Shown: in pieces, positions 35,101-45,567 of the stretch
Position numbering within the stretch: the first letter of the stretch is position 1
How the letters are laid out: each line of letters begins with the position of its first letter
NCBI RefSeq assembly: GCF_020283565.1
Contig: NC_060060.1
Coordinates: forward strand, 70,479,257-70,543,256
Source of the DNA: Trifolium pratense
Taxonomy: Eukaryota; Streptophyta; Magnoliopsida; Fabales; Fabaceae
Reading direction: 5' to 3'
DNA: 64,000 nucleotides
Position numbers and translations under genes: made by a program
The notes under the pieces: model-generated
Seen by the model: the letters and a program-made list of their open reading frames with translations, nothing else
What the model was told of the DNA's origin: nothing
Databases searched by the model: none

Positions 35101-37531
35101 TTTCTAGATTCCATAGATAGGAATTTTGGAATCATTTGATTTATATCATTTGAAGGATGTGAGTTCCACTTTTGAAAATAGTTCAGTATGTCAATTACCA
35201 ACTAAGGTAAAGTGACATTTGATCTATTTGAAATATATACATATGAGATGTATACGAACTACTAAACTAATTATTTGCTAGATATAATTTTATTTCTTTT
35301 ACTTCATTTACGTTACTAATTAGCTTAGTAGATGTGAATATGTGTGGTTGACACAAAGTATGATTCTTTGAATTTGTTCAAAGAATTTATGAAGTAAATG
35401 AATAATTTTGAAAAAGTATTAAGACCATACAAACAAGTCGTAATGGTAAATACTTAGATAAGGAGTATAGTAATAACTATTTATATTACATCATGTTTGA
35501 CATGATTACAAATAAGATAGTTCTTTTATCTCCGACGACTCTTTCGAAAAATTATTTTAATTAGAGTTATTCTTTACCCACAAAAGTTCCAATAAAAGAA
35601 ATCATAAAGACACCATATTTGATATGGAGGTAAAAGTATCTAGTTTGACTTTATGGTAGTTTGGGATTGCACAGTTTATAAGATAAACATAATTCCAACT
35701 TGGATTAATGTGTATTTGTGGAGGGATCCTAAAGAAACTTAGAAATACTAATTCTACAACACTCTCTAGGACAAAAGTTGTTTTGTTACTAGAATTAAAA
35801 TATTCCTTTAGAAGGAATGTGTCTCTAGAAGAGATAGTGGGAGTGATGTAGAACTTGAGTAAATTCGAGTACCACAAAACACATGTTTTTGAGAATGGAA
35901 CATGAATCGGTTCACCAAGAGTTGTTGTTGGATCACTAGTTCGAGTAGCACAATACCTATATAAGTCGGATATGTCATATCACATAGTTGAGAGTCACGG
36001 TTTTACCATGACTCGACAAGGTGATATATGATGCTCATGGAAGATGAGAATGTGACTTATAAAGAGTCCATGTACACAAAACATATATGGATATTGTTTT
36101 GTCATCCAATTGAGTAAGACTCATAGGATAAATATGAGTCTTCTTGTAAAGACTCACATGGATGGTATTGTGAATACATTTAAGGTGTGATTGAATGTGA
36201 AAGGTTTCATACAAATCATGATGCAATTATGATGAAACCTTTATTTCAATCATAGTGCTTAAACTCATTTGATTCCACTTGCAATTATTGTATGTTTTAC
36301 TACGAGTTCTGGCAGATGGATAACGAGGTTGCATTCCTTAATTGGAATGACCTTACATATGTATTTGACATATGGATAGGGTTTCGTTAATCTAAAGGAT
36401 GCTAGAAAAGTATATAAATTACAAAATGCATTTATGAATTTGTTCAAATTTCTCAAAGTTGAATTATCAGTTTTATTGATCAAGTTTTATGAAAACTAAG
36501 ATTAATAAAGGAACTCTTGTGCACACAAGAAAGTCAGTGGGAGTATTTAAATTAATTTGGTATTGTATGTGGATGACATACTGATCATCAAGACAATTTT
36601 CATACACTACACATGTAAGACATGATTAGGTAATTGTTTCTTGATGAAATACTTAGGCGAGACTTCGTAAAAGTTAGGAATCAAGATCTATAGAGATAGA
36701 TTGTTGACATATCTCAACCTTAACCTATGTACAAATTTGATGAAGTGTACAGACACCTCATGTGCTTAATTTTATTGAAATTATTGCATACGTCACATGA
36801 TGTATTTTTTGTCTCAAAGACAATATCCAACCTCATTGGATGAGAAAGGGATGCATGAGAAGTATCCAAATGCTTTGGCAATTGGGTTGATCATGTATAT
36901 CATGATATGTACTAGACCAGATGTACTATATGCTATTAGCATAAACAATATGTACCAATTATTTCTAGTGATTGTCATTAGATCACCATCAAGAATATCC
37001 ATGGATATCTTAAAATCACTAAGGATGGCTTCTTGATCGGATCTGGAAATGATCATTGTAAATGAGTTACAATGATACTGATTGTCCAAAACCGAAGAAC
37101 AGTATACCCAGATTGTAGTCTGGAATAAACTTTATGCTCAGATGTCAAATCTGTAAGCTTACAAGCTTCAGAAGATTGATATATCTATTACAAAAGTCAA
37201 ATATATGATTTGAATAGTTTGTCTCATAAGATGAGACAGAAAATTGTTTTCCTTACGTTGCAGATTCCCTTGACCTCATTAAAGATGGTAATGGTTTAAT
37301 CTTGCAAGCAACGGAAAACCAGATCTCACCAACGATTCAAATACAAGTTTTGACACTTTATTTCTTTTGATAGAAGATCAAAAGTGTAAATTGGAAGATG
37401 TATCGGGTACCAACATAGGAAAGAGTTCCTTATCCACTAATAGAAAATCTTGCATAAAAGATGCTTGATGATGACGCTAGTCCAATAGATGTTGAGTTAA
37501 TATCTGATTGGCTTTAGTGCTAGTGGGAGAT
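32180..37531 (+). pseudogene. Decayed copia interior of the outer element
   Basis: No long frame survives in 5.35 kb of AT-rich DNA. Short relics show a copia origin. At 36557-36590 the frame reads LVLYVDDILI with the RT catalytic YVDD. At about 36900-36960 it reads CTRPDVLYAISINN, a motif found near the RT/RNase H junction. A possible gag start (MEKLEKFARGSKN) lies near 33690. Stops and shifts separate these pieces. A MITE (32444-32786) is inserted near the 5' end. Confidence 0.8.
32444..32786. mobile_element. MULE-type MITE with long terminal inverted repeats
   Basis: The 343-bp element starts GGCTTAATTACACATTTGG and ends with the near reverse complement finishing TTAAGCC. Its arms of about 140 bp are made of repeated ttggtcccttacgttt words and can fold into a long hairpin. 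The 9-bp duplication AATAAGTAA flanks it (32435-32443 and 32787-32795), which is the size made by Mutator-like transposases. It encodes nothing and must be moved in trans. Confidence 0.88.
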
Positions 37532-39030
37532 TGTTGGAGTAAGCCCTAAAAGCCAATCTATTTTGATAGAATCGTCTTTTGTATGAAGACTTTGATTTAT
37601 ATATTTAATATATATAATAAGGCATTTCTTTATTATGTTTGTTTCAAACTAATAAAGTCCCTAGAATAGCTAGTCTAATTAATGGAACATTAAGTGTGAC
37701 TTAATAGTGAGACTTCATTAAACATAATGACACTATTCTTAAAGTATCCATAGTCAAGTTTTACTGTGATGTGGGATAACAGTAAAACATAGAGACTATT
37801 ATGTGAGTAGACTGATGACTTCATCTCACGAGTCATGGATATGAGATATCAAGTCTTCACATAGATATAAATATTAGGAGTAATATTTATATTGGATTGA
37901 CCCGCCATGAGAATGCTACATAGTATGTTATGAAAAGTGTCATAAGTTATTCTCATAGTGATAATGGTGTATACCACCCTTCGACCTGAAACCACTATGG
38001 ACCCTAGATGTGGAGTAGAGTACTTAGTTGCCGTTCAAACATTGTCCGTAACAGGATGACTATAAAGTCGGTTGATGGGTACTCTATAAATCATGCTGAG
38101 GGACATGAGTGACCTAGATGGAATTTGCCCCTCCTACATAACAGGAGCAATATTTGTAGGCCTCTTGATGGAATATGACTGATAAAATGCGTGGCCACGC
38201 CGAACTAAGTCAATATGAGATATTGAGCTTATTCGTTGCTCAGTATATTCTGGGATCAAGAAATAAGATATTGAACCATACAAGGGTGACACGATCTATG
38301 CCTTATGTTCAATATAGATATAAGGGCAAAGGGGTAATTATACACACGATCGTTATCACATAAAGGTTTCGTCAGATCACATGACATTCTCGTCACTTGG
38401 GTAGCAGTGATGTGTTGCTAGATACCGCTCACTGTTTATAATATTAAATATGTGATTTAATATTATTGCCAACATTACGAGAACCTATAGGGTCACACAC
38501 AAAGGACAAATAGATGAGAGAGATAAATAAGTAAGACTTATTTATAAAATAATAAGCAGGACTTATTAGTAATTAAATAATTAAGTATGACTTATTATTT
38601 AATTTATGAAAAATAGAGAAATGCGGTCCACCGTAAGGTACGGTGCAGTGCTTGGCTTGATGACCACACAAGTGGTTCTATAAATAGAACCCTTGTGATG
38701 AAGTTTTAAAAAGCTTAACCTAATTCACAAAGTGAAACCTAGCCGCCGCTCTCTAAACCCTATTCTCTCTGAATCTCTGGTGGAATTGGCTAGCACCGGT
38801 CATCGGAGAAGTTCTGTTCGTGTGGACTGAGTAGATGCATCGCTTCTTTGCTTTGCTCGTGATCAGAAACAGTTTCTACCTCAAAGGTTCTGCACTTCAA
38901 GAGGTAAACACATAAACTTGTGGTTTTGTGTTCTTTGATTTGTGATTAATGGTTTAATCAAGATCCGTTCATCGGGATTATTCCGCTAAGAGGATTAATT
39001 ATTTTGAAAAACCCCTCTTAAATCCCTTCA
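37532..39030 (+). repeat. 3' LTR of the outer copia element
   Basis: It runs from TGTTGGAGTAAGCCC to AATCCCTTCA and is uninterrupted at 1499 bp. It serves as the reference for the split 5' LTR. GGATA follows as target duplication. Confidence 0.93.
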
Positions 39031-39035
39031 GGATA

Positions 39036-39195
39036 AGTATTAAATAAAATAACTACATGGAAAATTGGTTATTATATGTTTTGTCAAAAAAAATTAGTTT
39101 ATATATTTTATATACATTTTTTTAATTAAGTAGTTTAATGATTCGAATTTTACCCTTAAAAGTAAATTAATGATGTTCAAATTTTAACTTCTATA
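39036..39195. other. AT-rich spacer
   Basis: This short non-coding stretch lies between the outer copia element and the LINE. It contains tttaacttctata, whose reverse complement recurs just beyond the other end of the LINE at about 42304. Confidence 0.4.
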
Positions 39196-39241
39196 TTTTT
39201 TTTTGGTACATTGGCTAAAAAGAAAAAAGACAAAAAGAAAA

Positions 39242-40590
39242 CTAAGCTCTAGGGTGGAGCACCCTTAAAGCATCAGACAGAAGAATGCTCTTTAAAGCTT
39301 CGGGAGGGGACTCCCAAATTTTTATCTTGGTATCCTTCGCCGAACCCAACTTAGCAAGCCAATCAGCACTGAAGTTTCCTTCCCGGAGAGAATGAGATAA
39401 AGTAATGTCCCAATTCAACTTCAGCATATCTTGGATGTTAGTAATAACAACAGCGTAGCAATGATAGATGCTATGTCCCTTCAAAATAAGATCCAAGACT
39501 GTTTGGGAATCCGAATAACACAAGATGCTCGAAAAACCCAAGTCTCTCGCAATCTTCAAGCCAAGGTAAATTGCCATAAGTTCCGCAAAAGTATTGTCCT
39601 TTAAGCCCAAATAGCCACTGAAACCAATGATCCAGCTACCATCGCTTCTACGGATTAAACCTCCAAAACCGGTTCTGCCCGAGGTGCCCAAACAACTACC
39701 ATCCACATTTAAAACATATCCCTCCTGTCGAGAAGGATGCCATGAAATCCATCTCATGGAATCATTAGTCTGAATTGAACCAGGAAAGCAAGAATGAATA
39801 ATATCAGCAAGTTTGTGCACTTCCAACACAATTTTGTACAAACTGATGTTTTCTTTACCAACACAGACAATATTCCTCGCTCTCCAATTCCACCACAACG
39901 CTGCTACAAATAACTGAGCACCTGAACCTTTCACATTATTATTCAGCCAAAGATCAAGATTCATTTGACTATAGAATTCACCATTTCGAAAGCCAATAGC
40001 ATCCCAAATACGAGTAGCATCTGGACAATCTCTAAGGCAATGCAGAGTAGTTTCTACATTTGCTAAACATCTGGAACAAATATTACTTTGGGCTAGATGT
40101 CGATGATGCAACATATCAAGAGTTGGAATGGAATTATGACAAATACACCATATAAAAAATTTAATTTTTTCCGGTGCTCGAAGATTCCAAATCCACTTCC
40201 AAGACTTATTGTTAGGATTTTCTTGCTTCTTTTCCAACAACCAGCTATAATCAGAAGATGCAGTATAAACGCCATCCAGACTACCATTCCAAGTAAAACA
40301 ATCGGGTACACCAACGTTCAAAATAGGATGAAAATTTGAGATGAGATTCTTTATGTCAATCGTCAAAGGAGTGTAAAGCTGATTTAAGTGCCAAGAATCA
40401 TTAAAAAATACATCCTTAAGGCGTAACTGACTATCCTGAATTGCCACATAATCTAATGATTTGCAGAGAGGATCCTTAGAAATCCAAGGAGTGTACCAAA
40501 AAGAGGAGTTTCCATCACCGATCCTGTAATAAAACCCGTCAAGGAGGGCTAATTTAGCCTTAGAAATTGAATTCCAAATAGCGGAGCCAA
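39242..40590 (-). CDS. LINE ORF2 C-terminus: zinc-binding RT region and RNase H
   Basis: The longest ATG-led frame is 40447-39242 (401 residues). The same frame is open upstream to the MULE junction, reading AKLALLDGFYYRIGDGNSS and SFWYTPW. The first part is the reverse-transcriptase zinc-binding domain (KSWKWIWNL, PEKIKFFIWCICHNSIPT, CSRCLANVETTLHCLRDCP). The second part is a plant RNase H (LNVDGSCLGTSGRTGFGGLIR, AELMAIYLGLKIARDLG, YSDSQTVLDLI, LREGNFSADWLAKLGS), with key acids D, E and D present. The reverse transcriptase core itself is missing, so this is a remnant and not a working gene, although it has no internal stops. Confidence 0.85.
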
Positions 40591-40762
40591 ATTTCCTTTG
40601 AAAATTGTTTTTTTCGCCCCCCGTGTTCCTCTTAAACCCCCCAAAAATCCCAAAATAACCTTGAATTTGGGGGGTTTAGGAAGCTATGGATCCTAGGATC
40701 CGAAATATATTATGTGTGGTTCGTGGAATCCAAAATAAGCCAATTATAGATGGGAACACGTT

Positions 40763-40764
<2 letters not shown>

Positions 40765-40798
<34 letters not shown>
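40765..40798 (+). repeat. Homopolymer of 34 G
   Basis: This is an uninterrupted guanine run just inside the MULE left end. It could form quadruplex structures, but its length may be an assembly estimate. Confidence 0.9.
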
Positions 40799-40850
40799 CG
40801 AAAATTGTGCTTATACGTTGGTTTGGAGTCTACAATCCACAACCAATTAT

Positions 40851-40970
40851 GTTTGGATTCTGCGAACCGAAATGGTCACGAAAATCACAGGTTTGGATCC
40901 TGCGAACCGAAATGGTCATGAAAATCACAGGTTTGGATCCTGCGAACCGAAATGGTCACTAAAATTACAG
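40851..40970 (+). repeat. Three tandem 40-bp units in the MULE
   Basis: Units start gtttggat at 40851, 40891 and 40931 and contain tgcgaaccgaaatggtca. They differ at only a few bases. They are subterminal repeats of the MULE. Confidence 0.88.
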
Positions 40971-41104
40971 GTTTGGAGTGTACAGTCCAAAATCAAGTTT
41001 TCTGCAGAAATTTTTTATAGTTTTGCAGGCCAACATTACATACGATAACTTCAAACATAATCAAATAAATCACAACTTCAAACTCTAAAACGTAAATTAC
41101 AACT

Positions 41105-41380
41105 TCAAACTTCGTGTTTAGTTAATAAAACTACAACGCGGTTGTTGGCCGTTGCAAGGATATGCCCCATATCTGATTTCACAATCACCATAGTAAATCC
41201 AGCTTTTATAGCCTCTTTTTTGCACCATTCGATCATCTCATCTCGGACCTTATACTTTTCACACTTAAAAAAATAATTGGCAGTGTTAACCAAAATATTT
41301 GCGGGTTCAACTACATTAGGTTGTGCAATGTCGGGTTCATCGATGTTCGGTTTCATTTCAAACGGAGGTTCGGCCATCAC
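41105..41380 (-). CDS. Small MULE-borne ORF resembling the N-terminus of FAR1/MULE-type proteins
   Basis: The 91-residue frame has an acidic, Pro/Asn-rich start (MMAEPPFEMKPNIDEPD). The core is YKVRDEMIEWCKKEAIKAGF followed by TMVIVKSDMG. That core resembles the opening of the DNA-binding region in plant FAR1-like and MULE transposase-related proteins (R-E-E-x-x-x-W, then G-F-x-x-V-x-x-S-D). The zinc-binding cysteines and histidines and the catalytic transposase domain are absent, so it can be at most a remnant. An ATG-rich chance frame is possible, and I hold this call loosely. Confidence 0.45.
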   Translation of the reverse strand: MMAEPPFEMKPNIDEPDIAQPNVVEPANILVNTANYFFKCEKYKVRDEMIEWCKKEAIKAGFTMVIVKSDMGHILATANNRVVVLLTKHEV

Positions 41381-42280
41381 AAACCCTACCTATCACAATA
41401 AATTTCAAAATTTTAAAAAGCTGTCCAGTTTGGCATGTGGGATCCGAAATGGGTTCGGATTGTATGAGCCAAACGCGACTGCGATCATAAAACCATGAAA
41501 ATTGAAAAAATTAACGGTTTAAAGTGCTTATTACCTCTTGTATGACTCCGATTGAGTATTGCGCCCATCTTTGAGTGAATAAACGTTGTTTTCAAGTCTC
41601 TGATACGCCAAAAAAATCGCCCTAGCTCCAAAGCTCCCAATTGAGTGTCCAAGTGGTTATGAAAGTGCAACTTCTGAAATATAGGCTATATAGACTCTAT
41701 TCGGATCCTACACACCGAATATGAGCGTTTCCGGTTGGTAAAATCCGAAATGATGCAAAATTTTAAAAATCAAAGCATTTCGGATTGTACAGTCCAAAAT
41801 CAAGTTTTCTTGGGCAAATCATCAACGATGTACAAGTCAGGCATAGCCAGCCAATGGCTTGTTTAAACTGGTTTCGGATTGTATGGTCCATATCAAACAA
41901 GTTTCGGCTTCCATACTCCAAAACCGTTAAAAATAAGGACGTTCGGATTGTACAGTCCAAACCCAGGTTTTCCTGAGCAAAACATCACATACAAGGCAGA
42001 CATAACCAGTCAATTGCTTGTTTAAACTGATTTCGGATTGTATGGACCATAACAAACAAATTTCGAATTCTAGAGTCCAAACGCATTTATAGGGTCAAAA
42101 TGGTCACTTTGGGGGGGCCTTGGAGGAAACAATGGGGGGGAAAAAAGCAATTTTCATTTCCTTTTGCTATTGAGAAGAGGCCTATTATGTAGATACTTGT
42201 CTTGAAGCATGTGAACCCAAGGCTTATCAAATTGTTGTTGCAACCCCCAAACTAATTTACCCAACATTGCTGTGTTTCGG

Positions 42281-42649
42281 TATGGATATTACGTTTTTGC
42301 ATATAGAAGTTAAATTACCGACTCAAATAAACTCACAAGTACAAAATATTTCTACTATTGAGAAAAAAATATTTACATTACATTTAGAAAAGAAAAAAAA
42401 ATAAGTATATAACAATGCAATATAAAAAATAAATAAAAAGTGGCCTATAGAAAGTGGGCTGGACTGTTGTCGGTAATTAGGGTTTAAGCCTTAGCGATAG
42501 CGTGTCCAAAAAGAGAGTCACAAATAAATTGCTTGCTAGGGTTTTGTTTTATAAGAAGAGGATTTCTTTTTCTTTTTCTTTTTTTTTTTTTTGACTTAAA
42601 GAGGATTTGTTAAACATAGAGAAGAGAAAAGCGATTTTAGACTACAAAG
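42281..42649 (+). promoter_or_regulatory. TIM13 promoter region and 5' UTR
   Basis: Only about 370 bp separate the LINE end from the start codon. A site II-like TGGGCT is at 42455-42460. A telo-box in reverse orientation (TTAGGGTTT) is at 42477-42485. This pairing is common upstream of plant genes for mitochondrial and ribosomal proteins. No clear TATA box is needed for such promoters. The T-rich stretch at 42567-42592 may belong to the 5' UTR. Confidence 0.6.
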
Positions 42650-43943
42650 ATGGATTCTTTCTCAGCTCCCCCTAGTCGCGATTCGTCTCAAATAAACCCA
42701 CAGGCTATCAAAGAACACTTGCAAAACGAACTTGCTAAGGAGTTTACTAAACAACTTCTTGAGGTATTCCATCTTTTCCTTTTTATTTTTATTTTTATAC
42801 TCAATAGTTAGGGCATCGTTGCTGTATTTGGGGCTGTTTGGATTACCCTTTTACTTGTTGAAATTTCTCAAATTAAATAAATAAGTGATTACGTGATTGT
42901 GGATTAAGGGCCTTTTGGATTAGTTTATTTTTGAGCTTATGCAAAATAACTTATGCAAATAAATAAGATTTTATGCATTATTATAAACTTTTCAAGGCAG
43001 TTTACTAGAAAATAACTTATAAAAATACAATTTTTTTTGGTGTAAACTTATAAATTAACATAAAATTTTATTTATTTGCATAAGCTATTTTTTCATAAGC
43101 TCAAAAATAAGCCGAATCCAAACGGACCCTAAATGTCAGACTAAAAAGCTAATTTCAGCTTATAAGTGAAGTTGTTGAATCACTGTTGTTGTCCTTTAGA
43201 ATATGGAAAATTGCTGAATGGATGCAATTGTTACTGATATTGTGTTTGTAATCTGGCTTTAGAAATCTGTAAAACCTTAATATTGCAGCCACAATTATAG
43301 TAGTAGATTCCAAATTAAAACCTTGAAGCTGCAATTTGATGAGATATTCTAACCTTGGTGGTTGTTCTTTTTGTTTTGGATGTTATAGTAATAGTTTACC
43401 TATCGTTACTGTCAATGTAGATTGTTAAAATACTTGTGTATATGGATGTAGATTGATTCGTCGTATAGAAAGAAATGCAGTTGTTAGACTTTCACATTGA
43501 TGTGTCTGTTGTATGTAAAACATGGTGTTTAATGCTTTCGAATATCAAAAAAGTCTAAATGCAATTGGTTTGGAGGTTTCCCAACCTCTGTCAACTTACT
43601 ATAAATTATTTCTCAAAGTATCCATCAAACGAAGCATCGTAGTCAGGGTAAAATAGTAAGATCCTTCCATACTTTTAGTGTGGTGTGATACAGGTATTAA
43701 GTTCTGAGTAAGTCATGGGATTGAGTATAATATGTTTGGTGTGTATTACTTTCCTCGATTGCACTTACATTCCAATTGCCATTTATTTTGCAGACGGTAA
43801 GAGAAAAGTGTTTTCTGAAGTGCATCCCAAAACCATCCTCAAGCCTCAGTGGGAATGAACAAAGTTGTGTTTCTAAGTGTTTTGACCGATATATGGAGGC
43901 TACCGGCATAGTTACCAAAGCATTATTTAGTGGAAAACATTGA
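42650..43943 (+). CDS. TIM13: Mitochondrial import inner membrane translocase subunit Tim13
   Basis: There are two exons: 42650-42763 (38 codons, ending GAG before GTATTC) and 43794-43943 (after TTTTGCAG). They encode 87 residues, the usual length for plant Tim13. The protein starts MDSFSAPPSRDSSQ. Exon 2 holds the twin CX3C motif of small Tim chaperones: CFLKC (Cys 44 and 48) and CVSKC (Cys 63 and 67), followed by FDRYMEATGIVTKAL. In the family, Tim8 and Tim13 form a hexamer in the intermembrane space that escorts hydrophobic precursors to the inner membrane, and the four cysteines make two disulfides. The 1030-bp intron holds a Tourist-like MITE. The gene looks intact and is convergent with RPL11. 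Confidence 0.95.
42908..43129. mobile_element. Tourist-like MITE in the TIM13 intron
   Basis: The 222-bp element has inverted ends of about 60 bp. The left reads GGGCCTTTTGGATTAGTTTA. The right is the complement of GGGTCCGTTTGGATTCGGCT. The TAA duplication (42905-42907 and 43130-43132) and GGG-start ends fit PIF/Harbinger-type MITEs. It is intronic and does not touch the splice sites. Confidence 0.85.
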
Positions 43944-45567
43944 AGTGGACAACCTCCTTGGTAAATCATGAAAGTTGCTCAAGTTTTAGGAATCACTTTA
44001 TGGATGTTTGAGATTATGTGCTCTTTAGGACACAATTATGCATTCTATTTTGTATGCCCGGGAGTTTATGGTTGTTTCCAACTCTTTTTGTTTAATACCT
44101 GTACTTTTATTATAACTATAACTCTCTTAAGTTTATGAATGTATGCTCTGTTAAGGGCAATAAACAAGAATGTCCATTCATCATTTGCTTTATATATGCC
44201 TTTTAAATTTAATAATTTTTTTAAGTATCATCTTCATCCGATAAAGGATAAGGGAAGATATTGTAAGCACAGGGAAAGTTTAGAGTGGTCGAGAAAAACT
44301 TGTTGCATATATGTAACAAACAGGTTACATTATATTTTACTAATTGCTTATTAACTGTATGCATTATTTTGTGATCACCAAAACAGAAAAGAGAAAGATC
44401 AAGATGCTCTCGCCAATCCCTATTTTAGAATGAGCTATGCTAAATGGTACGATGAATTTTGCCTAAGAAATGCAAGAATAGCAACGTGTCAGTTTTCTTC
44501 CATAATGCCTTGAAACTATTCAATATGTGTGGAGCGGAAATCATGGGTGAAATAACCAATCAAAGCTTGCCATGATTCATTCTTGCCATTCTTGCCTTCA
44601 TTTTTCGTAATGTTAAGCATTTTTCTTTTAGAATTAACAATGCAACTTGATCATGAGCCCTTTTTGAGAGCAAGATCTTTGTATCACATGCTTCGGAGGT
44701 TGCCTCAGTTGACGATTTGTATCAATATCTGCTAAACCTTGAGCTCTTTTTGAGTACCCATACCAAAGCATATGTGCTACAATGTCTTGTGACACAATGA
44801 TAAGTCTGGTTGCTGAAATCTTCTGCGATGTTCAGAAGTTGAAGATTAGTTCGTGCACCAATTTTCTATCATTAAATGATGATAATTTATTTGCAGCACA
44901 GGACATAAAATACTTCACATATTTGAAGTAAACCATTTCGAGTTTTATTTTGTATACTTGCTAAAACATACAATTAATTAAAAAAAAATAAAAAAATCAG
45001 AATTCTTTTTCTAGAGAAACACAGGTTCCCACAATGTTCGATACCAACCATTGATATTAGATCAGACGGTCTACAACTATAATTCAAATAAGACTATACA
45101 ACATAAACAAGTGAGCTTGCATGATATACAAGTATACACCACAATTCAAATGAGATTCTTAATTAGAATCAAACACAAAATTATAAACCACGCCAAGCAC
45201 CAAATTTGTGGCTAATGCAATCATATATATAAATATCATTCAAGCAATGCGAAAGAGTTATGCTATATAGTACAAGATGCTGCCTGGTGGAATTGGACGA
45301 CAGTAGAAACGAACTAACCCTACAAGGTAGTGGTGATAAAATAGAAGATAAATAATGGGCAAAACAGTAATAACAAATTAATAACAATGTAATTCGTTAG
45401 TTTCTTCGAATTTGGATTCGTAACATCCTGCATTTCCCAATATGAAATAGTAAAAATCAAATGTTCTCTTTGCTGATTTAGAAGATAAAATAGTGTACAA
45501 TACATTGTCCTGTGTGATCTAGTACCGCAAGGACTTTCTTACACTTGGAAGGAAAATTGAAAAATCA
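43944..45567. other. Intergenic region between convergent TIM13 and RPL11
   Basis: This is the 3' side of both genes. It is AT-rich with no convincing ORF. The first few hundred bases should include the TIM13 3' UTR, and 45181-45567 should include the RPL11 3' UTR. The stretch 44400-44900 is less AT-rich and may be an old repeat or pseudogene, but I could not identify it. Confidence 0.5.

Larger units (their letters stand above)
18266..39030 (+). mobile_element. Copia-type LTR element with decayed interior, host of nested insertions
   Basis: Both LTRs are 1499 bp once insertions are removed. The outer ends are flanked by GGATA (18261-18265 and 39031-39035). A perfect TGGTATCAGAGC primer site follows the 5' LTR at 32181, and a purine-rich tagtgggagat precedes the 3' LTR. 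The 5' LTR is split by a gypsy solo LTR that itself contains Sirevirus copy 3. I count about 12 substitutions between the LTRs, under 1%, although the interior has no intact coding sequence. The lineage within copia is not certain; LTR length would suit an Angela-like element. Confidence 0.93.
40600..42155. mobile_element. Non-autonomous MULE inserted in the LINE
   Basis: The ends are inverted: GAAAATTGTTTTTTCGCCCC at the left, and the complement of GAAAATTGCTTTTTTCCCCC at the right. A perfect 9-bp duplication ATTTCCTTT (40591-40599 and 42156-42164) fits Mutator-like transposition and restores the LINE frame when removed. Inside are a 34-base G run, three 40-bp tandem units (40851-40970), about ten copies of a 20-bp near-palindrome, and one small ORF. 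No full transposase is present. Confidence 0.92.
39196..42280 (-). mobile_element. 5'-truncated L1-type LINE, split by a MULE
   Basis: On the minus strand the element starts abruptly at about 42280, within the C-terminal part of ORF2 (RNTAMLGKLVWGL). It continues to 42156, is interrupted by the MULE, and resumes at 40599. It ends at 39196-39209 with GTACC plus a short A tail (T run on the plus strand). The 5' truncation and A tail are typical of LINEs. No clear direct target duplication was found. Confidence 0.85.

Noticed and set aside
39181..42320. Matching words ttaacttctata and tatagaagttaa around the LINE as a target duplication
   Set aside because: They are inverted, whereas a LINE target duplication must be direct; probably coincidence or an older element.
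44400..44960. Possible pseudogene between TIM13 and RPL11
   Set aside because: I could not recognise any protein in either strand, so it is only noted as unassigned.
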